Below are positions 1 to 12,523 of a stretch of 64,000 bases of DNA, piece by piece (within the stretch, counting starts at the first letter, position 1; every line of letters starts with the position of its first letter). The notes under the pieces are model-generated. The model saw only the letters and a program-made list of their open reading frames with translations, did not search any database and was not told the origin of the DNA. This DNA is from Aquila chrysaetos chrysaetos (taxonomy: Eukaryota; Chordata; Aves; Accipitriformes; Accipitridae): assembly GCF_900496995.4 (NCBI RefSeq), contig NC_044009.1, positions 10,324,001 to 10,388,000 on the forward strand, written 5' to 3'. The position numbers and the translations under genes are program-made.

Positions 1-68
1 TTTATTGTTTTTTTTTTTTTTTTTTTTCCATAGCTCCTTGGCGTCCTGTTTGCTGCATGATTTTTCAG

Positions 69-3000
69 TATGTGTCTCAGATTGCTAGTTCCTCCCATGC
101 TCAACCACTGATCCAGTCTCAAGTGGAAAATCTGCTGAGCAAAACTTACCAGAAGTGGAAAAACAGACCATCTGGGAACTCTGATGAAGATGGACCTTCT
201 GTTGATGAGATCCCTTGGGATGATATCTTGGCAGTCTGCATTGATCATAAACTGAGAGACTGGAAACCACCCAAACTGCCTATTGCTCCAGGTATTGCAT
301 GTCCTTCTACAATATGGATGATACTTCTTGCATAACTGTGTTTAATAAATTGACAGTGGTGCCTTTATGCGTGGCAGTGAGTGGTGTGTAGCAGGGAGGG
401 AGCTATGGTCTTGATCTCCTCCCATAGAATGACACTGTGCTTACTGCACATCTTTCTGCTCCTTGGAGTGTGTATTTAGTGTTGATTATGACTTGACTTG
501 AGCTTGTGATTAAAAATTTTTGTCTCTGTGTGGAGGAATATGGTCAGTCTTTCAGCCCTCCTGTCCCAGTAGGAGAGGGTTTACATTTAACCAAAGGCCA
601 AGAATTGGTACCTCAGAAGTCATGTAAGCTCTCAAGTCAGCTGAGATGGCAGGCTGCTGCTGTTAATGAGCACTTCCATGGATTAATGAAGTTTGTCTTG
701 GATTCTGTTTGTGTTGAATTTCAAGTGTGTGGGTTGTTCTTGGTCCCCTGTTTGGCTTAACTATAGGGAGCCTCTTTTAATGAAATGACTGTTTAACCCA
801 CTGAACACTGAACTTGGATGCACACTTGGATGCATCTTCTAAAATTAAGATAAAGCAGCATTTTACAGTCTTTCCCAGTAATCTGGTATCTGTTGAACAG
901 TAAATCAGTTCAAGAAGGCTCCTTCTTACATGCAGATTACAGCTTAAAGCTACTTGAAAGTCAACACACAATTTTTCTTCAAATTGGCTTTTCAATACTG
1001 AGCTTTTCTTTTGAAGGGGGAAATCTGTTCTAATATTAAATGTTGGGTTTGGTTTTATTCACAGAAGCAGTAAGTGAAGATGGTCAGATTCGTGTGTACT
1101 TCTTCAAGGAGCATTTAAAGAACTTCACTCTCCCTTTTTCGTGGGAACAAGCCAGACTGCGCACACAGGAGGAAATCCGGCAAGGCCACGAGAGGTGAGG
1201 CAGCTGCTGGCACTGCCTGTGGGAGTAGCATTCAGCTGTCCATTGTGCCATCAGAGTTGCTCGGTGAACTCCAAGGAGGTTGCTTGGGGCCTCTACGATG
1301 AACATATATTGCAGTCACGATGCCGAAAACCAGTATATGGCATCTTCCCAGAATGTGTTTGTGTACATCTCCTTGAGATGATATATAAGGGCATGCTGAA
1401 ACAGGGTAGTAAGTAGATTTTGTTTCTGCAGGGTTACTAAGGTCTTAAAGAAATGGATTGCTTGGGGAGTGCTCAAAGTGTTATGAGTGGAGAAATTAAA
1501 TTCTGCCAAAGACGACACTGCTGAGGCTTCGGAATTAGACTTGTACTCTTAGGTACACAAGGCATGGAGGAAAAACAGTGTGAGATTGGGGAAGAGTGTA
1601 GGAATAAATCATGAGCATGCCCTTTCTTTAATAGTGCCCCCTCCCTTACATTCACCTGCAGTTGCAGCCTGGACCTGACAGATGAATTACATGTTAGATG
1701 ATTTGCAGATTTATTCTTTGGTAATTACATGTTAATTTTGCAGCATTTTGAGTTCAAAAGGAGGTTTTGTCCACAACTGGTGGGAAGACATCAGGAAAGT
1801 CCCTCTGCTAAGAGAAACTGCTAGAGGTTGAGGGGGGAGGGTGCTTTATTGCCGTGTAGCATTAAAGTATTTGAGATCTCAAGAGTCTAGCTCACTTCCC
1901 TAGCCTTGTTCAGAGTGAAGCCAGTCTCTCCTCCCTCTTGGAAGCTTAGCTGCCGCTCTGCTGTGTAGCAGGAGATTTCGAGTAGATACCTTTTTTGGGG
2001 GTAAATCCCAGCCCCCTGTCAGATTAGTTCCTCTCAAATCCCATGCACAGGTGGTGGTATGTTGGACCCTGGTACAAGGGAATTATGTCTCCAAATGATC
2101 AATTCTTACTCCCTGCTATTTCCAAACTTCCAGCCAGTAGGGAAAAATCAACATGCTCATACCAATTTCTGTGCTTTTGTTTGTTTTTGTTTTTTTTTCC
2201 TCCCCCTTTAGGTCAAGGGTAAAATCTCCCAACTCTTTTAAGAAACCCTATAGCGTCTCCATGATGCGAGGTCAATATGGTTCTAGTGTGGGCAAGCCGT
2301 TAGGTCAAGAAGAGAGCATTCCCAGTGCAGATGAATTCACAGACACGGTCTCTGCCCAGGAGCTTCTCCCAGAGCGTCTATTGGCACAGTTGCGACTGGA
2401 AAAAATAGAAAGTAGGCGGTAAGTTCCCAGAGCAGCATTCTTTCCTTGCAGCTCCAGCCCAGGGTTGTAAACAATTTCTAACCTGTATGTAAAGGGAAGT
2501 TGAAGTCCAACAGTGCTAGGGAACAGCCTAGACTACCTCCATTTTCATCTAATTTCATCAAGTACATCAGTGTAGTGCAGTTCCCTGCTAGCTCCTACTT
2601 GCATCACAGGAACAGTCTAGGGTGGTAGAAATACTTGGAGCTTTGAGGAACGGTTGGAAACTATCTGTGGTCCATCAAGCCACCAAAACTAAAGCAGTAC
2701 AGTGTGTACAGTAGTCTGTGTGTCCTGCAGGATTGCAGATGTCTATAAAGTTCCCTTTGGGATGTCTGGTGCCTGTAGCAATGCAGATCACAAAGCTGAA
2801 GAACCAAAGCTTTTGAGGTTGGCCCAAGGGTTTCTTGTCTCTTCTGCCTTCCCTATCAGTAGGGTGTCTTCAGTTTGTGTGGCTCCTTTCTGTAGCACAA
2901 CCTTCCATGATGGATTTTTATTGTAGCAGTGGGGTATGTCAGACCGTGTTGGAAATGACTGAACATCAGACCCTTCTTGCAGACACTTCTGAACCCAAAA

Positions 3001-3882
3001 CTTTTTGTTAACCCACTGGTTACAAGAACAAAACAAGGCTGCAATCTGACTGGTGCTCTTGATCTTTCTGTCCAGGTTTGAAGAACAGTTGCACCAATGT
3101 CTAGCTGAGGACACTGAGCCTCTTGGTGATTTTGTAGGTCTTCCTCTCTACCTCCCCCAGTCTCTGGTCTCCACCCCAACTGTCACCTGTCCTTTGATGA
3201 AGAGTCCCATGTCATCTGCTCAAGAGGTATGAAAGGGTGGTTACTGAGAATTAACTATAGCTCTGAGGAGTGCAGTTACCAAACCTGCTGTAGTTACAAA
3301 ACCTTTAGTGGGAATTACCTTGGTGTGCAGTGTTGAGTAGACTTGGGAAATAAAGAATTGAAAAACTACGCCTTGGAAATAACTTCTTCCCAGGGAGGGG
3401 AATGCTTTCTGCAGATCTGGAATAAGAGTTCTTCACAGGTGTTAATGCTTTCTGCTGCTGGCTGTCGTAACAGTATCTATCCCTTCTGGTGCTGCACTTT
3501 AACTTAGGGAATCAGTGTTGTGGGTCAGCTTCCCCCAGTTAAAGGAAGGCTGGGGCCAGAAATAGAAGAACATGCTATTTTTGCCTTACCTCCTCAGGGG
3601 TGAGGTGGTGCTGACCTCCCTGGTTGTTCTCAAAAGTGGGGGAACAGCCAGTGAGCCGAGAAGTTCCTTCTTCGTACTGGGTAATGCTTCTTTCTCAGTC
3701 TCATCTCTTTTCCTTCTGCCCAGGCTGGGAGTCAAGAGGGATGCAAGCTTTTGGTGGAGGAGCTAAGCCCCACACTGTCAGACAGACTGAAGCACTTGCA
3801 ACAGCTCCTCAGAGCAAACAAGGAGGGTGAAGTTGCCTCTGAGCTCCACCTATCTGCTCTGGTGGACATGGTGGATATTTGA
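69..3882 (+). CDS. MCM3AP: MCM3AP (GANP), C-terminal part, last five coding exons
   Basis: GANP is the scaffold of the nuclear TREX-2 mRNA export complex; its C-terminal MAP80 part binds and acetylates the replication factor MCM3. The window holds the last 289 residues of that C-terminal part. Coding exons are 69-291, 1065-1194, 2212-2418, 3076-3226 and 3724-3882 (TGA at 3880). All junctions are AG/GT and the phases join without a break. Diagnostic stretches are the [18 protein letters not shown] segment, [21 protein letters not shown], a basic [10 protein letters not shown] linker, and a helical end [15 protein letters not shown] that matches the mammalian C-terminus as I remember it. The 5' exons lie outside the window. 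A long 3' UTR follows to a polyadenylation signal near 5304. The gene is cut only by the window edge and shows no lesions. Identity rests on recalled family sequence. Confidence 0.88.
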
Positions 3883-5303
3883 GCAGAGCTGAGATACGTG
3901 TGCAGACCAAGAGACTTGGTAAAGAAATCCAGGTCTGGGTGATTGAACAGATAAGCTCCTGGGGCATGTTACAGAAAATTCAGGTGTCCTCCTGGGAGAA
4001 GAACACAGAGCAGATGTGGGGCCTGGGCCCTTCTTGCATGGCTGCCTTGCACAGAGTCGGCATGTCGTGGCTCAGTGTGTCCCTTTGGCTCACTGCTGAG
4101 CTTTGGCTGGTCTGGGACTCCCTCCTTTTTTGCTTCACATGCACGGAGATGAGTCAAATGCTTTTCTTGGAAGGCCTTAAATCGGCACTTAGTGGTGATT
4201 TTTCTTCCTACCAGCTTTCATCGTGGGTAAACATAACTTCACCAGGAGAAAGCTATAAGGTAGCAGGGGCCCCATGGAACATCAGAACAATTGCTCTCCA
4301 TAGATGCAGTCCCTGAGATGATGTCCCAGTCCTGTGCTTGCTGGCTTCATGCAGAAGCTACCTTGTGGCAGCACTGTGATTTGAAGTTGCTGTTTTGTTG
4401 CCCAGGAATGTCAATACTGTCCTTCTCAAGTCAGTGCAACACTTGGCTGTATTTTGTACTTAATGGTGCTCAACGCAAATGCAGAAGGATTTTTGTGCTG
4501 CTGGGCCCAAGTTTTATTGTATTGAAAATTTACAGCATTAAAACCAGATGAGTTGCTTATTCTACAGATTAACTGTCATGCTGGAAAGCAGGACACTTTC
4601 TTTAGTGAACAGTATGGAGAAACAATTTTCATTTTTTGGAAGACCAGATTATCTGCATTCTCTGGCATTTAAAAAGCTGTGGCTTTGGAAGTTGAAGACC
4701 TTTTGTTTTTAGTTTAATTTTGATTTCCAGTAAATAGTATGAAGATGTACTTCATGTCTGCAGTACTCCTTGTACAAGTAATCTTTTTTTTAAATTACAA
4801 TATCAGCTGATTTTTCTCAGCCAGAAACCTCTACCTGGTAAAATACAAATTACTGCGGCTTTGGCAGTAAACACTGATTATCTTGCCTGCCAGAGACCAG
4901 TTGTCTGACTTGCTTCTAATTTCATTTGAAATTCTCAGTAGTCCAAAACTCTCAGTTGCCTTCCAAAAAAGTAATTTTATAGTTGGTTTTTTTTTGTAAT
5001 AGCATTTGTATTATTTCTCTTAAACCTAGAATAGCAATAGTAGCTTTAATATTAAGGTGAAATAAGAAATTTAAACTGAAGTTATGCTTTGGGGCTGTTC
5101 ATACTACAGATACTTTTGTTGGGCTTAGTTGTGTTAACTTTCACTGGTCGCATACAAAGTGAGGCCTGTGTGTGATGCTCTTTGCCATGCTTTACCCTAG
5201 TACTGCCATGGATGTTCTCAGTTTACCTGGAATTCAGCTGTAAAAACCCAAAAGTGTTTTGGGATGTGGTTCATGCCATCTGATGTAAATGTGTTTTGTA
5301 CTT

Positions 5304-5309
5304 AATAAA
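5304..5309 (+). terminator. MCM3AP: Polyadenylation signal of MCM3AP
   Basis: AATAAA about 1.4 kb after the stop codon, in AT-rich 3' UTR sequence and about 120 bases before an LTR. An ATTAAA near 4537 could be an alternative, earlier signal. Confidence 0.6.
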
Positions 5310-5424
5310 TTTTTAGTGGCTTGAAATGTGCTGTTGCCTCCTTGCTGTGCCAAAGCTCCTGGTACAGGGTGTTCTCAAAGTGTGCTGCTTTGTTTAATCC
5401 CTGGGTTGTCCTGACGAGGGTGGG

Positions 5425-5984
5425 TGTCCTGGTTTTGGCTGGGATAAAGTTAATTTTCGTTCTAGCAGCTGGTATAGTGTTATGTTTTGAATTCAGTATG
5501 AGAAGAATGTTGATAACATACTGACATTTTCAGTTGTTGCTAAGTAGTGTTTAGACTAAGTCAAGGATTTTTCAGCTTCTCATGCCCAGCCAGCAAGAAG
5601 GCTGGAGGGGCACAAGAAGTTGGGAGGGGACACAGCCAGGGCACCTGACCCAAAGTGGCCGAGTATTCCATACCATGTGATGTCATGCCCAGTATATAAA
5701 CTGGGGGCAGTTGGCCTGGGGGGATCACTGCTTGGGAACTAACTGGGCATCAGTCAGCGAGTGGTGAGCAATTACATTGTGCATCACTTGTTTTGTATAT
5801 TCCAATTTTTATTATTATTGTCTTACTATTATTATTTTCTTCCTTTCTGTCCTATTAAACTGTTTTTCTCTCAACCCATGAGTTTTACTTTTTTCCCCAA
5901 TTCTCTCCGCCATCCCCCTGGGTGGGGGGAAGTGGGTGAGCTGCTGCATGGTGCTTAGTTGCTGGCTGGGGTGAAAGCGTGACA
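5425..5984 (+). mobile_element. 5' LTR of a class II (K-type) endogenous retrovirus
   Basis: The 560-base LTR begins TGTCCTGG and ends GTGACA, the usual TG...CA termini. It is followed at eight bases by a Lys-type primer binding site, which identifies it as a 5' LTR in plus orientation. The same family recurs at 7202-7778 (+) and 40483-41063 (-), recognisable by the shared CCCAGCCAGC and TATTCCATACCATGTGA motifs. This copy is clearly more diverged from those two than they are from each other, so it is older or of another subfamily. Confidence 0.85.
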
Positions 5985-5992
5985 GTCCTTTT

Positions 5993-6010
5993 TGGCGCCC
6001 GACGTGGGGC
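5993..6010 (+). promoter_or_regulatory. Retroviral primer binding site (tRNA-Lys1,2 type)
   Basis: TGGCGCCCGACGTGGGGC differs at one base from the Lys1,2 primer binding site used by betaretroviruses and HERV-K. It lies eight bases after the LTR end. This is the basis for calling the element K-type. Confidence 0.8.
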
Positions 6011-7201
6011 ACAAAGGGTTGAGTTAATGACAGATCTGACCAGAGCGTGTTAAAATGAATTTGTTACAAGCATTCATTATATTAGTTTAATAGTGACTGG
6101 TCACAATGTTGATTTACTGGCTCTTAGAGTTGTGGTGCTCATTTTTAAAGTTCTGTTATGTATCACCTCACTTGCTGTATGTAGTCCCTATGCTGCTGCT
6201 CATCATCTGTCGCAGGTGGATTAAGGTTTTTGCTTTGATTGTATTATGTAATACTGGCTTATGGTATGATAAAATTACTGGTTGTGGGACTAATCTGATA
6301 TTTGCACTCAGCATTGTCGTCACCTCTATACTTAGGGAGCCATCTGTGGGAAACTATTAATAATTACATCCTTTTTCTCGGAGAGCCAATCTATGGGTGA
6401 GACGGCTTTCTTCACCTTCCCCTTCTCCAGGCTAATTATAATAGCATTTGGGAATTTTGAAAATTTTTAATATCCTTGGGATGTTGAAACCATCATGGTC
6501 CTCTTGCTAGGAACTAGCATGTTCCTGAATGTGGTTCAGGTCTTGTTTAGGGTTAAACAACTATTTAAGAAGATCTCTTAAAGAGATCTGCCCTGAGGCT
6601 GGATAATTATGAGTGGCAGGGTGTGTGGGATAGTATGTGCAAGTGCCTAGGGTGGTGGGCACCTCCAGTGTTTTGGAAATTCACCCCTTAACAAATGCAG
6701 AATCCTGAAAAACTAGTAGAACGTTTGGAAAATGTATGCTGTCACCCCAACAGTTCCAGGGAGACACAACTCACTGCAATGTGCTGGGGCCTGGCCCATG
6801 CCTATTGAGCCTTGTTCAACACTATTCAGTACCCTTAAGGGGAAGAGAAGGTCTCTGGATCTGACAACAAAATGACAGGCACCGCGGCCACTCCAACCCC
6901 AGCAATGGGTGCTGTGTCTGAACCAGAGAACCAACCTGCACCAGTATCGGTTGCCCCCATAAGGAAGAAGAAATATACAAAAAAATGAGTTTGTTTAGTT
7001 TAGTAAGGGATGAAGGTGAACCAGGGTCATGAGAACAGGAGGAAGAGGCAGAACCTGAGATAATCACCTGATTCCTATCCCTGAGTGAGCTGTGAGATAA
7101 GCAAAAAGATTTCAGCTGTTGTCCAGCTGAGCACATTACCACCTGGCTGCTCTGATGCTGGGACAATGGGGCTAGTAGCCTGCAATTAGAGGATAGGGAA
7201 G

Positions 7202-7778
7202 TGTCCTAGTTTCAGCTGGAATAGAGTTAACTGTCTTCCTAGTAGCTGGTACGGTGCTATGTTTTGAGTTCAGTATGAGAAGAATGTTGATAACACTGAT
7301 GTTTTCAGTTGCTGCTAGTAGTGTTTAGACTAATGTCAAGGATTTTTCAGCTTCTCATGCCCAGCCAGCGAGAAAGCTGGAGGGGCACAAGAAGTTGGCA
7401 CAGGACACAGCCAGGGCACCTGACCCAAACTGGCCAACAGGGTATTCCATACCATGTGATGTCCCATCCAGTATAGGAACTGGGAAGTGGGGGCGGGGAA
7501 TCGCCGCTCGGGGACTAGCTGGGTGCCGGTCGGTGGGTGGTGAGCAATTACACTGCGCATCATTTGTACATTCCAATCCTTTCATTATTGCTGTTGTCAT
7601 TTTATTAGTGTTATCATTATCATTATTTGTTTCTTCTTTTCTGTTCTATTAAACTGTTCTTATCTCAACCCGTGGATTTGCTTCTTTTCCCGATTTTCTC
7701 CCCCATCCCACTGGGTGGGGGGGGAGTGAGTGAGCGGCTGCGTGGTGCTTAGTTGCTGGCTGGGGTTAAACCACGACA
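7202..7778 (+). mobile_element. Nested solo LTR, K-type family
   Basis: A 577-base LTR with TGTCCTAG and CACGACA ends. It has its own 5-base target duplication GGAAG on both sides (7197-7201 and 7779-7783), so it is a separate solo LTR that inserted into the older retroviral interior and not the 3' LTR of that element. Confidence 0.85.
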
Positions 7779-8898
7779 GGAAGCCAAGCAGCTGGGATCG
7801 CTTTCCAGGAAAGGTGGCATTGACAAGGCAGTTGGAAAAGGGACACAAGTCCTCAGCCTCTGGAGGTGACTCCTGTCAAGCGTGAAGGAAAGGTACCCCT
7901 TCAGGAAAGATGTTAGATGTCACCCAGGCAAGTGGACCACCATGGAGAGAGGTAGCCAGTGCATGAGGGAATTAGCTGTGCTAGAGATTATTTATTATGA
8001 CCCAGACAACGCACAATTACCCAAAGATCCAGACAAAGTCCAATGCACATGATCCATGTGGCGGAAGTTTGTACAGAGTACATCATCGTCCTATGCCAAC
8101 CCATTGGCGGTACTGATCTGGAAAGACAAAGAGATACCAACAGTGGAATGAAATGGCTTGCTAACTCCAGCAAGGTGAAAATCTCTCCTCATCCCTACAA
8201 GCCTGCATTTCGGCTGTGGAGAAGCTGACCTGGGATTTCTAGCAATTCAAAGAGGCTCAATGTCCTACTCCCCACCTGTATGGACCAGTATCTCAGCTAT
8301 TAGGAGTGAGTGTTCCTCTGCCCAAGAGAGAGAATATAGAAGGTACACACTACGGGGTATGCTGTGGTTTTACCTGTGTGTCGATGGAGAGGACATGAGG
8401 AAGTGGGATGGAAAACCTACCTCGGTCCTAGATGCACAGGTACGTGAGTTGTGAGGAAAAACAATCACAAAAGGGGATTCTTTCAGGAAAAATGCTGCTC
8501 CAGTTTCCAAACAGCATAGAAGGGCTGTTGTTACTTCTGATCCTCTTAGAAGTCCCTTTAAGTCAATTTTACAAGAAGTGGGTAATGGACACTCTGACCA
8601 GAATTAGAGGGGCCCTTCCTCTAGCCAGGTGGAGGAAAGGGATAACTGGGTCTATTGGACAGTGTGGATTTGATGGCCTGGCACGTCAGACCCACAGGAG
8701 TACAAGGCTCTAGTAGACACCGGTCCATAGTGTACTCTAATGCCATCAAGCCATAAAGGGGCAGAACCCATCTATTTCTGGTATGACAGGGGCATCCCAA
8801 CAGTTAACTGCAGTGGAGGCTGACGTGAGCCTAACTGGGATCGAGTGGCATAAACATCCCATTGTGACTGGTCCAGAGGCTGCGTGCATCCTTGGCAT

Positions 8899-10849
8899 AG
8901 ACCCATTGCATCCCATCTCCAAGGAACGCCTGCATCCAGCGCGCTCGCCCGGGGCTTGCCCCGGGGTCTCAGAGACCTGCTGGCAGCAGGACATGTGGGG
9001 ACCACTCCCAGGCGGCTGATGGGTGAGCGGGACACCCCGGTGCCAGGAGGCAGCATCCTGACGCAGACAGACCCACCCAGGTGGCTGCCCCTCCACCGCA
9101 GCCACGGAGCATCCTTGGCTGCCTGTGTCCTCGCCGGGGTAGACTCAGGGCGCTTCAGGGCCACTGGCTGCAGCCCGGGGAGCGAAGCCCAGCCGGTGCC
9201 GCTGGGGAGAACCAGGCTCTGGCTGCCGTGTGCCGCCCCGGGGCCACAGATGATCCAGTTCCATGCCGCCACACGTCCCCTATAATTGCTGGGTCCCCAG
9301 GTGGGCTGATGCTCCACAGCGTCACTGAGGCTGGCACGTCCCCCCCAGGAGGCTGCGTCACCGCGCACCAGGGCAGGGGCACGTGTCTGCCGGGGCGGAC
9401 ACGGCCCAGCAGGGTCAAAGGGTGTCCCAAGGGAGTCATCTTGTCTCCCCTCCTGGCTGCCTCTGCCCTGCAACCCCCCAGGTCCCATCCTGCTGCAGCA
9501 GCCCCCAGGCCATGCACCACCACCCGAGGAGGAGCCCGCACCCACCGCCCCTGCCCATGTCACCCTCTCCAGCTGCAAGTGGGTGTTTCTCTGGGGCTGG
9601 AACCCCCTGCACCAAAACCCATGCCTTTTCCCCAGGAGATCTCCCGTATCCCTCTTGCAGGGCGCCTGGCTGTCCCGGCACAGACATCCCCTTTCCTGGA
9701 GCGGCGAAGCTGGCCAAGCACCGCGGCGTCTCATGGCAGCGGGACTGGACGGGGCCGGTGTTTCCCTGCAGCCCAATCACTGTTTCTGGCTCGGGAGAGG
9801 GTGACGGAGGGCAGCAGCTCCCAGCTGGTCCCCAGGGGCATCTCCCCAAGGCATGGCAAGGAAACGTGGCCCTAGGGAAGGTCGAAAAGCCGGAGCAGGG
9901 CTCGCAGCATGGGCAGCCGAGACCGAGCGTCCTCGCCTTGCCTCGGGCCACGGCGTTGCTTGGCCACAGCCTCATCTGCGGAAAGAAGGGGTGGGAGCGG
10001 GGAAGGCACCGGCAAGGCTGGCACAACACGTTTCCCCAGGTGCGTCGAAGCACAGACATGCTCTGAGAAATGCGAGGCTTCCCTCTCTGCGAGACCGCCG
10101 GGACTTTCGGCAGCTAAACACCTCCCAGCAGGCAGGTTTTTTTACCTCTTTCCTCTTCACCTTGCAGTCGCTCACCCCTCTCCTCTCCCCAGGAGCCTCC
10201 ACTGCGAGCACTGCTGCAGACAGGGGAGGAGCTGCCAACACACAGCAGCCATGCCATCCTCAGGAAAAGCACCTCTAGGACGTGGGGATGGCTCAGCAAG
10301 ACACAACCTTTGTCCAGGGCTGGCTTTTGGCTCCCATGGGCACGACAGGGCTTGTGTGTGAGGTGCAGAAAAGAATAAATTGGCTGCCAGACAGCAGAAG
10401 GGAAGAAAGCAGAGCCCAGGCTCAGGGTGTGCCCACATCGCTGCCCGGCCAGCACGGCCAGCCTTTTGCTGCCCTTCCCTGCCCACAGTTTGGTGCTTTG
10501 CCTCCTGGAGAAGACGTAGTTGGCTGGCAGGAGGGCTCGGGGAACGGGGGGGCACGGTACCCTGCTCCTGCACGGGAGTGTGGGGCCCGGCACGTTGCAC
10601 GGAAGAGCAAGGCAGGTCCCCAGCAAGCGGGAGCAGGTTCAGCCAGTGGGAGCAGCGATCCAGAGGCAGACGTGTATTTAAGCTGGCAGAGCAAAACAGA
10701 GAGTGGCAGGAGGAAGCCGGCCACGCCAGGGACTGCACCAAAAGGTTCCCCCTGGGTGGGGGCCCGCGACGAGGGTGGGATTCGAACCCACGCGTGCAGA
10801 GCACAATGGATTAGCAGTCCATCGCCTTCACCACTCGGCCACCTCGTCC
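8899..10849 (+). repeat. Left arm of a ~1.95 kb inverted repeat
   Basis: This segment reappears as the reverse complement at 25656-27607. Many stretches of tens of bases match exactly, with only scattered substitutions and one-base indels (for example near 9950 and 10105). It contains no convincing protein gene; long open frames here are a by-product of high GC. Its inner end is a tRNA-Ser(GCT) gene. Its outer end abuts the retroviral protease remnant directly. Confidence 0.9.
10767..10848 (-). tRNA. tRNA-Ser (GCT)
   Basis: 82 nt with the long variable arm of serine tRNAs (GTGCTCTGCAC) and B box GGTTCGAATCC; the GACGAGG and CCTCGTC ends pair. It decodes AGC/AGU codons. It forms the inner boundary of the left inverted-repeat arm and has an almost identical partner in the right arm at 25657. 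Confidence 0.95.
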
Positions 10850-11498
10850 CCTAGTTTAGTGCCTTTTGTGTTTTTTTTTTTTCCCCCTCGTATTTGACCA
10901 AAGGCTGCAAACCTGTTGCTGCTTCTTCAGGGGATCCTCTGGGGAGCCAGGCTAGGCAGGCAGAGCCCCGGCAGCCCCTGCACCTGGCCGTGGCAGCCAT
11001 CTGCCCACCTGCCTGTTGCAGGGCAACTGGACAGGGCAGCAAGTGTTTGCAATTTGCAATTCATTTGCCCCTCTCCATGTTCTCTTCGGTCCCTGTATTC
11101 AGAGGATGACAAAGGGCGAGGTCGGATTTATTTTTGCCATAAAAGAGCGTGCCCCAGGCTTTGTTACTTGTTGCGGGTCTCCATCACCCCCATGCCACCA
11201 CCCACTTCCAACCTGTGTCCAGAGGGGTTTCCTGCATGATTCAGCACCAGTTGTGCAAATGAATGGGGAAGATGGGGGGGGAGCCAGCACTGGATGTATC
11301 TCTTTATTTCCCAAATCCCCTGGGATCTGGAAATAGTGTGGGTCATCTCTCCTCTGAGGTACTCAGGGAGAGGAAGCAGAAGGAAACTCCTTCCCCCCAG
11401 AGTGGGATTGCCTGGGACAGAGGGGTGGGGGCCTTCACTGCTCTGGGCAGGGCAGAGACCCCCAGCTTGGGGCAGGGAAGAAAAACAGCCCCAGGGCC
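10849..11498. other. Spacer between tRNA-Ser(GCT) and tRNA-Thr
   Basis: A T-run and C/T-rich tract follow the tRNA (10868-10887). The rest is ordinary GC-rich DNA in which I see no gene, RNA or recognisable repeat. Confidence 0.5.
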
Positions 11499-11572
11499 AG
11501 GCACCACTGGGAGTCGAACCCAGGATCTCCTGTTTACTAGACAGGCGCTTTAACCAGCTGAGCCATGGCGCC
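11499..11572 (-). tRNA. tRNA-Thr (AGT)
   Basis: 74 nt; anticodon loop CTAGTAA gives AGT (decoded as IGU). GGCGCCA pairs with TGGTGCC in the acceptor, the discriminator is T, and B box GGTTCGACTCC is intact. A second copy lies at 22406 on the other strand and a decayed one at 24740. Confidence 0.95.
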
Positions 11573-12451
11573 CACCTGCCCCATAACCCTGGGGTGCCCC
11601 CCCAACACACCTGACCCGCTGCCGACCCCACCCCCCACCGTGCCCCACACTGCTGCCCCAGGTCTGCGGTACCCCAGCCCCCAAACCCTTCTCTATCTGC
11701 CGCTGGGAGCACCCCTAGTGCTGACCCTGGCCCCGGGCACAGGGAGTCCAACACGTCCCGTACCAGTGCCAGCTGGGTTTTGGGGTCCCAGCCCCTGTGG
11801 GGATTTGCTGCCTCCCTCCCCTTTCCGTGGCAGACCCCTGCCAGCTGCCCCCAGCCCCTGCACTGCCCCAAGCCTCTGTATTAGCTCTCTTTCTAGCTGC
11901 TCACCCCAGGGGTCCCCGGGGTCCCCAGGGCATTGCCCACCTGCCTGGCTCACCCATGAGTGCCCAAGGCTGACCCAAACAATCTCAATGTGGCCTCTGA
12001 GGGCTCAGGCACCCCCAAAGTCTCTAGTTTTTTGAGAGGTGCATGAGATACCGGGGAGGGGGAGAGTGGCCAAGAGCACCTTGACAGTGCAGTGGGTGCT
12101 GGTGACACCCATGCTCACCCAGCTCCATTTACCTCCTCATGGCCTGGCCTGACCCCTGTACTGGGAGGAGGACCTGGGAAGGCGACTGAGACCTCCTTGG
12201 CCATTGCCACCCAGCAGGAAGGCGGAAACACGGAGGATAAAACACAGCCCCGCAGCACCCTCCAGTCGCACCAGCTGTCAAAGGGGACCCTCCACAGGGG
12301 ATGTCCCCAACACCTGGCACCAGCAGGTCCTGGGTGCAGGGAAATCTGTGCTCTCCCATGCACAGGTGCTGGCAGCACAGGCAGGGCTGGAGCAGGGTCC
12401 CTGTGGGGCCGGGGGGGACAGGATCAGGGCTGGGTCCCAACTGCACACTAT
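11573..12451. other. Spacer, C-rich, no gene seen
   Basis: Cytosine-rich DNA between tRNA-Thr and the first tRNA-Pro. I see no coding exon, RNA gene or mobile element. It is single copy within the window as far as I can tell by eye. Confidence 0.45.
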
Positions 12452-12523
12452 GGCTCGTTGGTCTAGGGGTATGATTCTCGCTTAGGGTGCGAGAGGTCCC
12501 GGGTTCAACTCCCGGACGAGCCC
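12452..12523 (+). tRNA. tRNA-Pro (AGG)
   Basis: 72 nt including discriminator C. Acceptor GGCTCGT/ACGAGCC, D arm GGTCTAGGGGTATGATT, anticodon AGG at 12484-12486, T arm with B box GGTTCAACTCC. A TTTT terminator follows inside TCCTTTTGGGCACCC, a flank shared by most Pro copies here. No intron. Confidence 0.96.

Larger units (their letters stand above)
5985..8903 (+). mobile_element. Decayed internal region (leader, gag, protease) of the endogenous retrovirus
   Basis: The internal sequence runs from the primer binding site to about 8903, interrupted by a solo LTR at 7202-7778. No long frame is intact. Recognisable pieces are a gag/pol-like segment RYTLRGMLWFYL...GEDMRKWDGKPTSVLDA (8340-8450) and an aspartic protease: ALVDTGP with the active-site D-T-G near 8712-8730, then LTAVEADVSLTG...HPIVTGPEA...ILGID (8800-8903). 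Several stops and frameshifts separate them. The protease stops exactly where the inverted-repeat arm begins, and reverse transcriptase, integrase, env and 3' LTR are absent. Confidence 0.8.

Noticed and set aside
5425-7778. The two LTRs as the two ends of one short provirus
   Set aside because: The second LTR has its own GGAAG target duplication, is less diverged, and retroviral protease continues beyond it. It is a nested solo LTR.
8772-9776. Long open frames up to 334 codons in the GC-rich repeat arms (also 26730-27743)
   Set aside because: They overlap in several frames on both strands, have no domain or splice logic, and recur only because the arms are copies of each other. High GC removes stop codons.
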